Positions 11,501 to 22,685 are shown, counted from the first letter of the stretch. The stretch is 64,000 bases of DNA from Antilocapra americana (GCA_007570785.1 ML664152.1:2604911-2668910), one strand, 5' to 3'. The notes: generated by a model not told the origin, from the letters alone. Made by a program: numbers and translations.

Positions 11501-14500
11501 GTGTCCCATGCCTTGGAGGACTGCAGGGGATCACGGAGGGCCCCGGCAGGCGCTTCAAATGTCCAGGAGCGCTGAAGCGTTGCACAGAGACACTTCAGGA
11601 GTGTCCCCATGGACAGCAGCAGTTAGCCTCACCGGGAAGGCTGGCCGTTCATTAGCCTCAGCAGCAGGTTTGGCCTTTCAGTTTGTCTTTGGATGTGATC
11701 ATCGCTAAGAGTGTCTTTCATGAGGCAAAGAAAACGTCATCTTTCACAAATGAAAACCCTGAAAAGCTGAAGAGATTTTGAAAATTTAATCTCACCTAAC
11801 AAACTGCTGACTTCAATTGGGACAGTGGCTTATGCATAAACCGTAATCACAAGCCGAATCACCAGCCCCAGGATGGGAGGTGTGTCTACCTGGTAGACTG
11901 GGACCTCGGTCCAGGGCACTGCAGTACCTCAGGATCGCCAGCAGGGGCCGCCGAGCGCACGCAGGAGCAAGAGTAACTTAACCAGCGGACCGCGGTCACT
12001 GCCTATCTCAGAGGGCCCAGGGTGAGAAAAGAGACAGGAGAAATTTCCACAGCCAGAGGCAAATCTCCTGTGTTGAAGGAATAGCAACCTTTTTTTTCCT
12101 CTAAAAGTTGAGAACTTTGGTTTTGTGTGTTGTACCTTGCCATTTTACCATATTCAAAATGAAAACAAGATTTTTATAAGCACACACAATCAGACATCCG
12201 ACCACACATCATGCAGCCTACGGAAGACTCTGCTGTGCACTCAGAGGACGGAAGAAGACTGCTAACCCCCTAGTAAACAAAACGGCTTAGCTCTGTGGAG
12301 CCGGAAGGTGCAGGGCACCTGCAGGAGGCCCCAGACCACACGAAGAGAGGTACCACTTGAAGGACTCGTCACAGGTACCATCTTGGGAAGGAAAGGAAGT
12401 CAGGAGAGGTCTGTCTACAGCGAGATGACTGCCCACAGTGTCAAACTCAAGTGACTGTTCTCCGCTAATTGCACAGATACTACATAGGGGTTCTGTTGTA
12501 TGTCTGCGGTATGAAGCATGAAATATATAAGAATTTTAAATGATGAGATAAATACAAACATGAATACTATCTCCTAGAGTCGACTCAAGCCACTTTGAGG
12601 ATGCTGGCCCCAACTGCCAGCATGGACACAGAAGAGCCTCAAGCCGCCATCCCCATGGCCCTGGCCCTGCCTAATCACAGGCCCTTGGGGCATCTTCTTC
12701 AGTAGGGGATGGAAAATGAAGCAAACTCCACTGGGTCATGTGAACCTTGACTTGTTTGATAACAGGTGCGTTCTGGACTCACTGGAGTATTGCTTTTGCC
12801 CAAAACACCCAAAAGTACACAATACAAAGCAGTAAGTTGAAGCTTTCTGAAATTCTAAGAATATATCAATTAAGATACTGAATACAGCTCCTCGTTTTCT
12901 GCAACAAAGGAAAAAAGAGCAGATTACAGCACCAGCCCTCTCCCACTGGCGCTTAATGTCCACGCGGAGGTCGGCGCAGCCTGGGGGCAGGCGTGAGCAC
13001 CAGCCTGGAGCTGGGATCAGGTAGGTCCCCCCTCCAAGCTTTGCCACCTGCCGGCTCTGACCATGGGCATCTGGGATGCCCGGAGCCCCTTACTACCCAG
13101 GGGATAGACCAAGATCTGCCTCGAGGGCTCCCTGAGGATGACTGGGACCTGCCATGGCCCCAGAAGAATCACCAGCCCCTGGTGGCCACTACTGTGTCAA
13201 CCCCCTCCCAGACTTTTTGGGTGGTTTATCTTTGCCTCCTGAGGCAGAGAAATGTGGAGGTCAGTGTGGCTGTGAGACAGGAATGACCTTGATCTTTTGT
13301 TACAGACATGGATCCCACCATCCCAAGCAGTCCTGTGTTACCAGCTGGATGTGCCTTGGTATGGGCTGCCTCTAAGCCAAGGGGGTTCAGGCTGGCTAGG
13401 ACAGAACCTGCCGACTCAGCCTGCGGTGGCCAGGAGAGGGAGGTGGTAGGTGTGGCCCTGAGCCCACCATCACTCCCGGGTGGCCTAGAATGAAAAGAGG
13501 ACCACAGGGGCATGCCGTTCACGATGGGACAGCTTGTCCTTCTCCTGCCTATGAAAAGCCTACTCACTGCTCAAGTTTTAGCTCTCTAAAGCCTCTTCCC
13601 AAAAGTCTCTCCTCCCTCCAGCGGGAGGGGTCATGCCTCCCTTGAGCTTCTAGAACCTTCTGCCAGCACCTCGTGCAGCCTCCTTTGCTCTGTACCGACC
13701 CCACCATGTGCTGGCCCTGGAGGGGGTAATGCCCCAGCACCTCCACCTGCGGGGCGTGCACGTGGGCTCTGTCCCAGCCCCACCCCCACCGGCCGGCGCT
13801 CACCTGACACACATGTCCGCCTCGTACTTCTTCCCATAGAGGATCCCCAGCAAAGACGGGTTCTTGTTTCCTCGGAAATTCAGCGTGACGTCATACACAG
13901 CTGTGACTGCAGGGAGGGCGCAGAGGGTGACAGGTGACATCCGGCAGCTTGGCCCACCACGGCTCTTCACCTGGATGCCCGTGGTGAGGGTTCCCATCTC
14001 TTATTGGGGCATTTAGTTGAGTCACTTGTGTTTAAAGCTACTGTCTGTGCTTTGTCCCTTTCTTTGATTTTGCCGTCCTTTTGGATTAACTGGATATATA
14101 TTTTTTTCCTTTATAAGGTTTTCAGTTATATACTTTTTAAAAATTATCACTTTAGTTGTTTTCCATTAACTAGTATTTTATCACCTCAAAAAATGACACA
14201 AGACTCTTACAACATGTATATCCACAAACTCAGATCTCCTTCTCATGCCACTGGCATTCTGCATGTTACACAGAACTCACTGGTCTGGTTCTGGCACGTC
14301 ACTGATCCCACCTCTCGCCCTGCTGGGAGTCTGGGGCAGTGGTGGCCGGGCGGGCAGCTCTTACCTGTCCCGCGGAGGCACTGGACCGCGGTGGTGAAGC
14401 CCTTGGTCCGAGGCAGCAGGTGGTACTTGAGGACGGGCAGCCCCTTGGAGGCGGCCACCTCCATGCTGACGCGGTGCTTCTTCTCCGTGAAGCGCGTGCC

Positions 14501-17500
14501 CTCACAGTACAAGAGGAACTAGGACGCGGTGGGGGACAGAGGCCAGTTAGAGATGCTGCGGTCACGTTCCGTACATGACTCCTCACAGACAGTGACAGCA
14601 CTGCGCCTATTCCCAGGGAGTGAAAAGACACTTCTTGGAGAGAAGTGAGACTCCGTGTCCCTGGGCGCCAGCCTCTGGATGGCTTGTGGAAAATAAAATC
14701 TTCCATCCCTCTGCCTCAACGTGAATTACAAACACCAAATACATAAACAGCTAATTCACAAAGAACTGCCATCAGAGACGAGAAAGAAGAATCAGAAAGA
14801 ACCGATTTCAAACCGATTGATACCGATCATTTCAGATGGCTGTCCATCAAACTCCAACCAAGGGGCTCAGAAAGGACCCCCAGGGCTCCACTCTGCCCTT
14901 GAAGGGTGGCTGCTTTAAGTGCAATGCAAGCCTTCTAGGAATTGAAGTCCATGTTGACCCACAGAACTGCAGCTCACGAGGCCTTGTCCTGTCCCCTGAC
15001 TCCACAGAACAGCCTGGGTGCCTGGGCAGACTCTCTGCTAACGTTCCAGGGGTGCTCCCAACTCAGTCCAGCAGGATCACCTCTGTGTGGGCCCAGGTGT
15101 GCGGGGCCCACCTGAGGCAGGTGGAAGCAGGTGGTCTAAGAGGGGTTCTCAAGCCCGCAGGTGCATGGGGCAGGGTTGTGGCCCTGCTCAAACAGCCTCC
15201 CTGAAGCTCTTGTGGGCTTTACAACTAATAACCTGGGCTGTGTTTCTGATGCCCAAGGTAACACAGCCTATGTGGCCTTGCCCCATCACCTCACTCACCC
15301 ACATGTATTCGGGGTAGTCAGCCAAGCACTTTAGGCCTTTGATGACGGTGTCCCGGTCTTCCTCCCACTTCCGTTTGCAGAACACAATCTCCAGAAAGTA
15401 CCACGTCCAGCCGATGAGGGGCACGTAGAGCAGCTCCCTTTTCGCCAGGACTTTGGAACTCTGAAGGGAGGGGGAGCAGCTGGCACATCATGGCCACAAA
15501 GTTCCCATGGGCAGTGCCCCGCAGGCAGCCTTCACGAATGGTTGTCATCAGGAGACCCTCACTCTGAGCATGATGCCACTGGGATGGACAGGGCCCCAGA
15601 GTGCAGGTGCCACCAGATGAGAATCCATGGGCAGATCTGGCCGATGCTGGCAGGCAGGTGTGCAGGCAGGAAGGGAGCCTAGAGGGTATACTGGGCCTTC
15701 AGGGCTGCTCCGGCTGCCAGGCTTGGGGCTTGCTGAGGATGATGCCAGGGCCAGCACCCACTGGGCTTCCCTGCAAGGGACCCCTCAGCCTTACTCATCT
15801 GAGGCAGCTGAGCCGACAGGGGAGGTTTGCAAAGGAAAGGCAGTAACACCTGATCTCAGGAGGGAGCCCTGGGGCAACCTGCAGTCCCCAAATCCATGTG
15901 GTCAGCCATGCTCACACACCTAACTCAGAGGGACCAGGGGCTAAACACAGAGCAAATGAAAACTCAGGGCTCTGGAGACTCCAGACCCCCCAGGGAGCCA
16001 TGCCAGCCCCTCCTTGGGACCCCATGTCGCTCACCCCACACCCTCCTGGGACCCCTACGTTGCTCACCCCAAGCACGCCGAAGCGCTCACACATGGTCCA
16101 CCCACAGAGGAAGTCGATCTCAAAGTTGTGGTTGAGGATGATGACGGCATGCTCCTTCCCAAAGCTGTCCACCGTGGCCTGGTCGGTGAACAGGGTGCAC
16201 TCCGTGCACGACCACCACTCCAGGAGCATGACCAGCTCTGCGGACACATGCGGGGATGTCGGCCAGGTGCAGACTGCCACACTCCGGCCAGCCCTCCCTC
16301 CCTGCTCCCTGACGTGGATGGGGCTTGTACAGTATCAGCCAGATTGGGATTTTCTGCTGGAAATGAGTTTTGATGGTTTGTATGTAATAAATTCAGTTTT
16401 CTAAACTTATAATTACCTCTATAAGCAAAAGTCAGGGGAGAAGTCAAATAGAAGCAGAAAAAATGGGGGATCTCCCTAGTGGTCTAGTAGTTAAAAATCC
16501 ACCTTGCAATGCAGAGGACACGGCCCTGGGACACAGCAACTAGAAGAAGCCTGTGTGTGTGCCACAGTGAGGACCCAGTGCAGCCAAAAAAAAAAGCAAC
16601 AGAAGAAATGGAAGAGGAGGAAACCCATTTTAGGTGAATTTTTTTTTTGTAATCAACATATCTAAAGGACTTAATTTAAAATATTTTTCTTAAAAATCAG
16701 ATCTTCACTTTTCTTAAAAATCAAATAACCCATTGGATGAGATGGTGAGCAAGACATTCACTTATTAAGAGAATACAGCATTATAATTATATTATTACTA
16801 TTTCATTACAAGGTATTGAATACCAACTGTATACTAGGCACTCTGCCTGTAAATGAAATCAGATTCTAGCAGACAACCTGAATTATTGCTATTATTATTC
16901 CCAAAGCTCAGAGAAAAAGTGGTGGAGTTCCAATCTCAGTTCCCCAAAACTAAGTCTGGGGCTCTGAGGAAAGTTTCAGAGGAAACTCCAAAATATAGAA
17001 ATAAGTGAATAAAACCAGGGCCCCCCTCTGGGGCCTTCAGTTGGCACGTGCCAAGCACTGTTGCTCTTATCCACACTGCTCTTTACAGAGTCGAGGGGGA
17101 TGGCTGTATCATCATGCACAACTGTGGTCTTCACACGTGCCCTGGACTCATGGGGCAGCCACACATTCTGTCCCCGGTCGAGGAGGCTGGGGAGGCGGTG
17201 GGCGTCCAGCCAGGCAGTGTCACACCCACCATGGCCAGGCGTCCTGAGAAGGGTGGCCTCAGGCCAGGAAGTGTAGCTCCCAGGCTCAGGATGGATTTCA
17301 GAGAGCCTGTCCTTTGCGTGCTGGACACTGACCCATCGGTTTTCAGAGAGGACCATCCCTGGGAAGGCTGATGGGGCAGGACAGCCCAGCCCTGCTTCCC
17401 TGTTGGCCAGGAGACAACTGTGGCTTCCTCAGAGGCTGCTGGGGGACCGGATGGGACTTGGCATGGCGGCTGGCTTCTCCTTCCTGAGGAGGGTCCCCAC

Positions 17501-20500
17501 CAACCCAGACAGAAGTGGGGAGACACACAGCTCCCCCCAAGTGCTGGGGTCTCAAATTCCTTTTACACGAGGTGGGACTGGATAGGAGGCCAGTTCTGAG
17601 ATGACATCTGCACACCCTCAAACCATGGAGAGGAGGGTCCATAAAGGGGTCAGCTCCAGGACACACTTGCCATAAGCTCCATCAAGGGACCAGGGCCATG
17701 AGGAGATGGAGGCGCATCAACAGGGGCAAACTATGCCCCTCGGGTAGCCCAGCCACTTCCATCCAACATTCAAGTTGGGAATAAAGGTCCAAGGAATGGA
17801 AAGACAAGAGGTCCTCAACAGACGTTGCTCAAGGATGACTTACAGATGGCCAACATGAGAAGATGCGTGGCATTGCTGGTCATCAGGAAAGTGCAGGCCA
17901 AAGCCACAGCCAGGCACTGCATCACACTCACAAGACGGCTGTCTTCCAACAGATGGACGACAGATAGCACGGGCCAGGGAGGATCAGAGGGCCTGGGACG
18001 CCCAGTGCTTCAGGTGGGGATGTAAGCGCGGCAGCTGCACCTATGCTCCAAACAGAGTCACCAGATGACCCAGATATCCCACCAGCAGGGAGATGCCCCA
18101 TAGAAATGAGAACAGATGTCGGTGTAGAAACTTGAACATGGATGTTCTTGGCAGTGTTATTCACAAAGCCAGAGAGTGGAAACAGCCCAGAAGGGCGACA
18201 ACTGATGCGGAAAGAGGCACATCCATACAGGGCGGCATTGTTCAGCCGAAGTGGGAATGTGGGCCTGACACAAGCAGGACACAGATGAACTTGGGAAACA
18301 CGAAGCTCTGAGTGTGGGGAATCAGACAACGCAGTGTATGATTCCATCACGTGAACCATGCAGAACAGGCAAAGCCATGTGGACAGGAAGTAGATCAGTG
18401 ACTGTGAGGCTTGCTGGGGGAGAGATGGCGGGGGGAACATGAGGAGGACTACTCCATGCTCTACGTGGGTGAATTTCACCTCCTAATAGTTGTTTAAGGA
18501 AAAAGAGGCCCAAGGCTAGGCTGACCTGTCCATCTGAAAGCATGGGTGGCTGCTGGGAACTTGCCAAAGCCCTCACCCTAGGCAGCAGGGCCCCGGAGCT
18601 GGGACAGACCCACAAGCAGCCTGGTGACAGCCTGCTCCTAGTCCTCCTTGGCTTCCTTCTGGGAAGCCTCCGTGTGTTAGCTGGTCAAGTAAGAGCCGGT
18701 GGCTGAGGATGCTGCCTCTAGAGCAGTTTGCTTGGAAATGAGGAAGTGTCCTTCCTTATCACAGTAAGGACATTCAACTTGAGGCCTTGCTCTGTGCAGA
18801 TGTCCAAGTGCATAGCGCAGTCCTGTTAACTGCGGGCTCCAGGCCGTAAGCAGGCTCTAGAATTCACTCCTCTTGGGTAATGGACACTTCACACCCATCC
18901 GACCGTAACTCGCCACTTCCCCTCCCCCAGCCCCAGTCACCACCCTTCTCTGCTCCGCTTCCCTGAGCTTGGTCATGTGGATCCCTTGAATGAGGAATCA
19001 GGCAGCGTTGGTCCTTCTGTGACTGCCTGGTTTCCCTCCATGTCATGCCCTCCAGGTTCATCCATATTGTCCCAAACAGCAGGGTTTCCTTCCCCTTAAG
19101 TAGCACTCCATTGTCCATATGGACGGCATTTTGCTTGTCTGTTGGTCTGTTGATGGACATGGATGCCATCTCCACATCCTGGCCACTGTGTGCAGAGCCA
19201 TGGTGAGTGCACCCCCTTACCTGGCAGCACTCAGGACCCGGGCCTTTCTGGCCCAGCACAAGAGGTCTGGCCCAGGTGGGGGCCCACAAGAAGCAACAAG
19301 CTTTTAGACAGACAGACACAGGCAGCCCTCTGCAGACATTCCCAGCCCCCTGGAGAGTGGGTGTAGCAGACCTGCCTGTGGAAAGGAGGCGTGTTGAGGA
19401 TGCTCTGTCCCACCAATGGCCAGCATAGTCTGAGGGTGGCTTGGCCCATTTCGAGATACATTGTCTCCCCGTGGATGGCAAATGACTACATACGCAGACA
19501 GGACTGACAACATGATTCTGCTCATGGTCAATTTGGAGAATTTTTTATTTTCAGCTGTGCTGTGGGGCTTGCAAAATCTTATTTCCTTGATTAGGAATTG
19601 AACCTGGGGCACAGTAGTTAAAGTGCTGAGTCCTTACCATTGAATTTTCCCTTTAGGAAAATTCTCAGACACCATCTCCTCCAACAGTGCTTCTCCTTAT
19701 TCACTCCTGAGGGACAGGAGTCCAACACCCGTTTCATAGACCTGCATGCTCTCCTTACCTCCTTTAGCTCCTGTTTCATATTCTTCATCTTGTCACTCTA
19801 CTGTAGTTGGGGTGAGCTCTTCGTATTACTGTCCAGTTAGCCCACTTGCTCACTAGCTGTGTCTAATTTGATGTATCATTCACTAAGTTTTTACTTAAAA
19901 AAATTATCATAATTACAATTTTTATGCATAGAAGTGCTCCTTGGTTCTTCTTCAAATCTGGGGATTTTGGATAGTCTTTTGTCTAAATCTTTTGTTGTAT
20001 ATTTATTGACTTCTGGGTTCATATATGACTTGTTTCAATCTATGTGATTCTACTCAATTAGAGACTAATTCAGGTCAAGAGCACATTTCTGTTTGCCTCT
20101 GTTGACCCCATGGGCACTGCCAGTCTGCTCATTTCAGCAAACTTTCAAGGTCCTGGTTGATACCCAGCCCATCTCTTGGAGCTGCCAAGGCAGGGCCCTG
20201 AGAAGCAGTGCTGATACCCCATCTTAGTGCCCTCTTCTGCGGAGAGGCGGGGCTGTGGCTGAGGGATTCCCTTTATTTACGGCCTTAAAAAGCCAGCTTT
20301 ACTGAGAGTCTGGCTGTGCAGAAGTGCTTTAACTTTAGAATGCTACTGCCAGTGGAGGCTGTGATTTTCACAAGTCAGCATTTGCCCCTCAGGCATGCAC
20401 TCATCTACCTTGGTGATGCTCGTGAATAACTCACCTGCGTGCTCTGCATGGTAGTATTTCTAATTCTTCTTCTCATGCACAGGAAGGTGGCCTTTTATTT

Positions 20501-22011
20501 AGGGAAAAAGCATCTGGAACTGAAACCTTCGCATGTTTATGGCTGGAAGCATGGGTGGGGCTGCTGTCCCCTGTTGGGGGCATGCACACCCTGGCTTGGA
20601 TACCTCACTGCCTTCTCAGCTGCCCCCCTGCACTGGGGAGGGGGAGGTCTTGGAGACACAGACTCACCGCTTCCCGTAGGACATAGTGTGTACTAGCTTC
20701 TCTTCATTGTAAAAAAAAGGTGTCCTTATGCTGAGTAAATTACACACAGTGTGGAAAAAGCAGCAAGAATCCCTCCTACCCCCACTCCTGGGACAGCTAC
20801 ATTTTCTGTTCTGCCTTCCACATTTTCTAAGGAGGGATGGCCACACTCCAGTGCAGACACATCATACGTGTCTTTCAAAGTAAATCATGGTAGCACCTTT
20901 CTACTTTGTTTTTTAGCTTCTGTTTTCTCCCAAAAATGTATCTTGAACTTGGTTCTCTATACCAGGAAAGAGATCCCCCTGCTGGTCTTAGTGGCCGTGT
21001 GGGCCTCCATCCAGTGGACACACCACAGTTAGTGGGCATTTTGGCTGCTCATTTTTATATTAGTTAATATAAAACTGGCAAAATGAATATATCTGTGCAT
21101 ATATGTACTTTTATAGATATCTTTCTAGGGTACATTCTTATTTGGTGGAATAATAAGGGTCAAAAAATATAACTGTTTAAGTTGCTGATTGTTACAGGTC
21201 CAAAGAAGTGCCTGGTAACCCCAACCCGCAGTGTGTTCCCCTCGCCAGTGGTGGGTGTCGTCTCCAAGCTTCCTAGTCTCTGACAGGTGAGGGTGACTCT
21301 ACACACACAAATGCACGCACATCACAAGTGCACACAGGTAACACCTGTGCATGCCTAAACATTTAATTAAGAGACAGGTAGGTCCTTTTCCTTCAGAGAG
21401 AGAGATGCTGAAGTATTTACGTATGATGACAGGCCACTCGAGGGGAGTGCTCCAGTGCTGGGATCTGGAGGCCCGTGGCCGGCCACGTGCTGGTGGGCGT
21501 CAGGCCTAGCCACGCTGCACTACAGTATGACTGCTTGTTTCCAGGTATCCAGAGTACCACGTGAGACCACACGGAACCACCATCTCTGTGGGTCCAGAGG
21601 CTCGAGTATTGGAATACTGCGTGGTTCAGCCCAGTGAAGAGCTCAGGCTGAGCGCCCCATACTCTCCTCGTGGCCAGGAGAGGCCCCCTAGTTCCCGGCT
21701 GTGCAGCCCATGGCCTTCTTGTCTCATCATCACAAGCATTGACCCCATGGGGCCTGCACTGGTTTGTTTGGGGTTGTCCTGACTGTCGCCAGTCCCCACC
21801 CCACCACACCATGCCCGTGCAGGCGGTACTCACGGCTCCAGAGCGAGTAGGCGAGGCGGCAGTTCAGCCGGCGGTACAGCTGCTTGTTCACAGGCCAGAG
21901 GACCAGCGTGCAGAGCTGGATGGAGTTGATGACCAGCCCGCTCACCACGAAGACGAAGCCAATGAGGAGGTGCACGACGAACTGGGTCTTCAGGAAGGCA
22001 AGCAGGCCCAT
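5454..22011 (-). CDS. AGPAT3: AGPAT3, lysophosphatidic acid acyltransferase 3 (8 coding exons)
   Basis: The protein transfers a fatty acyl group from acyl-CoA to the sn-2 position of lysophosphatidic acid, making phosphatidic acid in the glycerophospholipid pathway; the family member is known from ER and Golgi membranes and favours polyunsaturated acyl donors. Joining 22011-21834, 16237-16068, 15460-15299, 14518-14365, 13906-13804, 11332-11257, 6279-6081 and 5542-5454 on the minus strand gives one open frame of 376 residues, the length I know for mammalian AGPAT3, with GT/AG at every junction. Visible landmarks are a membrane segment at about 12-38, the acyltransferase motif NHX4D at 95-101, EGTR at 176-179, a hydrophobic stretch at 127-143, two C-terminal membrane segments at about 312-331 and 334-350, and a final KKKE that fits a KKXX ER-retrieval signal. 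AGPAT4 is the close paralogue; residues such as WWSCTECTLF and the KKKE end point to AGPAT3. No frameshift or missing catalytic residue is seen. Confidence 0.97.
5543..6080 (-). other. AGPAT3: AGPAT3 intron 7 (538 bp)
   Basis: A GC-rich short intron. It contains a GGCCGGCCGGCC palindromic run near 5867-5880 and, at about 5925-5985, a segment with tRNA-like A- and B-box resemblance that is probably a decayed SINE head. No gene is seen. Confidence 0.8.
6081..6279 (-). CDS. AGPAT3: AGPAT3 coding exon 7 (residues 282-347, C-terminal membrane segments)
   Basis: The acceptor is GACTCTTTCAG and the donor GTAATG. It begins DALQEIYNQKG and contains ARRPWTLLNF followed by two closely spaced hydrophobic segments (about 312-331 and 334-347). 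It ends in phase 1; the split codon with the last exon gives Ala348. Confidence 0.95.
7795..7965 (-). mobile_element. Decayed L1 ORF2 fragment
   Basis: The T-rich sequence resembles the antisense of the mammalian L1 ORF2 stretch before the reverse transcriptase domain. It is short and diverged, so the assignment is tentative. Confidence 0.4.
8239..9110 (-). mobile_element. BovB (RTE) LINE, 5'-truncated 3' part
   Basis: Read on the minus strand, the frame at 9113-8844 encodes the reverse transcriptase segment around YADNTTLMAESEKGLKSLL (YADD-box region), matching BovB. The rest continues through the C-terminal part (tryptophan-rich region, seen antisense as GGTTTGATCTCCTTGCAGTCC) to the 3' end near 8240. 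Frame breaks show a dead copy. The same family recurs at 56.5-58.6 kb. Confidence 0.92.
9215..9512 (-). mobile_element. CHR-type tRNA-derived SINE
   Basis: On the minus strand it starts GGACTTCTCTGGTGGTCCAGTG, has the B-box-like GGTTCAATCCC equivalent, and continues through the body typical of long cetartiodactyl CHR SINEs. Confidence 0.85.
10176..10441 (+). mobile_element. Bov-A2 SINE (dimer) with (CAG)n tail
   Basis: Two tandem copies of the Bov-A unit, each with CTCCAGTA/GT..CTTGCCTGGA and ending GAGTCGGACACGACTGA, followed by AGCAGCAGCAGCAG. This structure is specific to pecoran ruminants. Confidence 0.95.
10533..10735 (-). mobile_element. Bov-tA SINE
   Basis: On the minus strand it has a tRNA-Glu-like head (GGAGCTTCCCAGGTGGTGCA, then GGTTCGATCCC) followed by one Bov-A unit ending in the AGTCAGACATGATTGAGC box. 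Confidence 0.93.
11257..11332 (-). CDS. AGPAT3: AGPAT3 coding exon 6 (residues 256-281)
   Basis: This small 76-nt exon has acceptor AATGAAACAG and donor GTAAAG. It encodes RRFPLEEIPLDEKEAAQW and ends QEK. An alternative acceptor 3 nt further in (GAG) would drop one of the two arginines; the family protein keeps both, so the first AG is used here. Confidence 0.93.
11333..13803 (-). other. AGPAT3: AGPAT3 intron 5
   Basis: About 2.5 kb with no recognisable gene or young repeat. It is AT-rich from 11340 to 12900 and GC-rich after 12940. Confidence 0.75.
13804..13906 (-). CDS. AGPAT3: AGPAT3 coding exon 5 (residues 222-255)
   Basis: The acceptor is CCCTCCCTGCAG and the donor GTGAGC. It encodes VTAVYDVTLNF followed by the GILYGKKYEADMCV segment typical of AGPAT3/4/5. 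It ends in phase 2, giving Arg256 with the next exon. Confidence 0.95.
13907..14364 (-). other. AGPAT3: AGPAT3 intron 4 (458 bp)
   Basis: A T-rich stretch at 14040-14190 may be an old LINE remnant; nothing else is recognised. Confidence 0.75.
14365..14518 (-). CDS. AGPAT3: AGPAT3 coding exon 4 (residues 171-221, EGTR motif)
   Basis: The acceptor is GCGTCCTAG and the donor GTAAGA. It carries YCEGTRFTEKKH, with the EGTR substrate-binding motif at residues 176-179, followed by the conserved LPRTKGF segment. It ends in phase 1. Confidence 0.95.
14519..15298 (-). other. AGPAT3: AGPAT3 intron 3 (780 bp)
   Basis: Single-copy-looking intron, no repeat or gene recognised. Confidence 0.75.
15299..15460 (-). 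CDS. AGPAT3: AGPAT3 coding exon 3 (residues 117-170)
   Basis: The exon is 162 nt, phase 0 on both sides. The acceptor is CCCTCCCTTCAG and the donor GTGAGT. It encodes the KVLAKRELLYVPLIGW region, the acyl-acceptor binding part of the family fold, a hydrophobic stretch at about 127-143 and a charged segment ending DYPEYMW. Confidence 0.95.
15461..16067 (-). other. AGPAT3: AGPAT3 intron 2 (607 bp)
   Basis: GC-rich, with a short local repetition (CCCCATGTCGCTCACCCCAC / CCCCTACGTTGCTCACCCCA) at about 16020-16070 beside the exon 2 donor. The duplicated copy carries a second GTGAGC-like donor. Confidence 0.75.
16068..16237 (-). CDS. AGPAT3: AGPAT3 coding exon 2 (residues 60-116, catalytic NHX4D)
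   Basis: The acceptor is TGTCCGCAG and the donor GTGAGC. The split codon with exon 1 gives Gln60. The exon contains NHNFEID at residues 95-101, the NHX4D acyltransferase motif whose His96 and Asp101 form the catalytic pair in this family. It ends in phase 0. Confidence 0.95.
16465..16597 (+). mobile_element. CHR-2-like SINE, internally deleted
   Basis: Starts GGGATCTCCCTAGTGGTCTAGTAGTTAA, has the TGCAATGCAGAGGACACGG motif, and ends GTGCAGCC followed by an A-run. Confidence 0.8.
17800..18490 (+). mobile_element. Old L1 (L1M) 3' part
   Basis: Matches the familiar mammalian L1 ORF2 end and 3' UTR wording: AACAGACGTTGCTCAAGGATG, AGATATCCCACCAGCAGGGAG, and CTTGGCAGTGTTATTCACAAAGCCAG..GGAAACAGCCCAG. 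No intact frame. Confidence 0.7.
19010..19250 (-). mobile_element. Old L1 (L1M) 3' fragment
   Basis: Plus-strand text such as TTCATCCATATTGTCCCAAACAGCAGGGTTTCC and TGTCTGTTGGTCTGTTGATGGACATGG is the antisense of the L1M 3' UTR. Confidence 0.65.
19545..19655 (-). mobile_element. CHR-like SINE fragment
   Basis: Antisense B-box-like TAGGAATTGAACCTGGGGC followed by an ending like the CHR head (AGTGCTGAGTCCTTACCATTGAA). Degenerate. Confidence 0.5.
20700..21200 (-). mobile_element. Old L1 3' UTR remnant
   Basis: The T-rich plus-strand text (CATTTTGGCTGCTCATTTTTATATTAG, GATATCTTTCTAGGGTACATTCTT, GGGTCAAAAAATATAAC) resembles antisense L1M 3' ends. Subfamily not assigned. Confidence 0.45.
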
Positions 22012-22060
22012 GGCCACAGCTCAGTAGCGAGTGCAGGGTCCTTCACTGAGAATGGCTGTC
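21834..22060 (-). CDS. AGPAT3: AGPAT3 first coding exon (49 nt of 5' UTR, then residues 1-59)
   Basis: The acceptor at 22062-22061 follows a pyrimidine tract (ending CTGTCTTTGCAG). The ATG is at 22011-22009 with a GCC before it and G after it, a good initiation context. An in-frame TGA at 22023-22021 shows that the AGPAT3 frame cannot extend further upstream. The exon encodes the N-terminus MGLLAFLKTQF and the first membrane segment, and ends in phase 1 at a GTGAGT donor (21833). Confidence 0.95.
22012..22060 (-). other. AGPAT3: 5' UTR part of the first AGPAT3 coding exon
   Basis: 49 nt between the splice acceptor and the ATG. It holds a TGA in the AGPAT3 frame at 22023-22021, which is also where the frame entering from the candidate exon at 41.5 kb would stop. 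Confidence 0.85.
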
Positions 22061-22254
22061 CTGCAAAGACAGGGCAGAGGTCAGGAGGGTTTAGGGACCC
22101 CAGGGTGAGGGGCGGTGAGTGGAGAAGGGGTCCACAGTGGTCCAGCCAGAGCCCAGATCTGCGGCTCCCACAGCACCCTCAGGCCCTGCCCTCCTGAGAG
22201 TGATGGATGGATATGTGGGGTGGAGGGAAAGCTGATACGTGATTCACACAGGCA

Positions 22255-22685
22255 TCACGCACACCACACACACACACACACCAAGTACACACACACCATG
22301 TACACACGCACATATCACATACACACACATCATGTACACACACACCACCAGGTACACACACCACGAACACACACACACACCATGCACATACCACATACAC
22401 ACACACATCACATACCAAATACACACACACCATGTACACACACACACCACGTACACATACCACACACACACACACCACGTATACACACACTATGTACACA
22501 AATGCCATGCACACAAATACCATGTACACACCACATACACACACCACACACACAAATACAGACACACCATGTACATACCATGCACACAGCACATACTCAC
22601 ACACCTCACACACATACCATGCACATACCATAGACACATACCTCATACACACACACTGTGCACACACCCTCATACATACAAGAAA
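22255..22685. repeat. CA-rich minisatellite with CCATGTA/CCACGTA interruptions
   Basis: About 430 bp of variable units of the form ACACACACCATGTACACACA. It begins roughly 195 nt upstream of the acceptor of the first coding exon. Both strands are open in several frames only because of the repeat composition. Confidence 0.95.

Larger units (their letters stand above)
16238..21833 (-). other. AGPAT3: AGPAT3 intron 1 of the coding part (5.6 kb)
   Basis: Holds a CHR SINE (16.47 kb), an L1M 3' part (17.8-18.5 kb), antisense L1M pieces (19.0-19.25 and 20.7-21.2 kb) and a SINE trace (19.55 kb). 16620-17780 and 18500-19000 show no gene. 19660-20700 is T-rich and may be further old LINE sequence. Confidence 0.75.
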
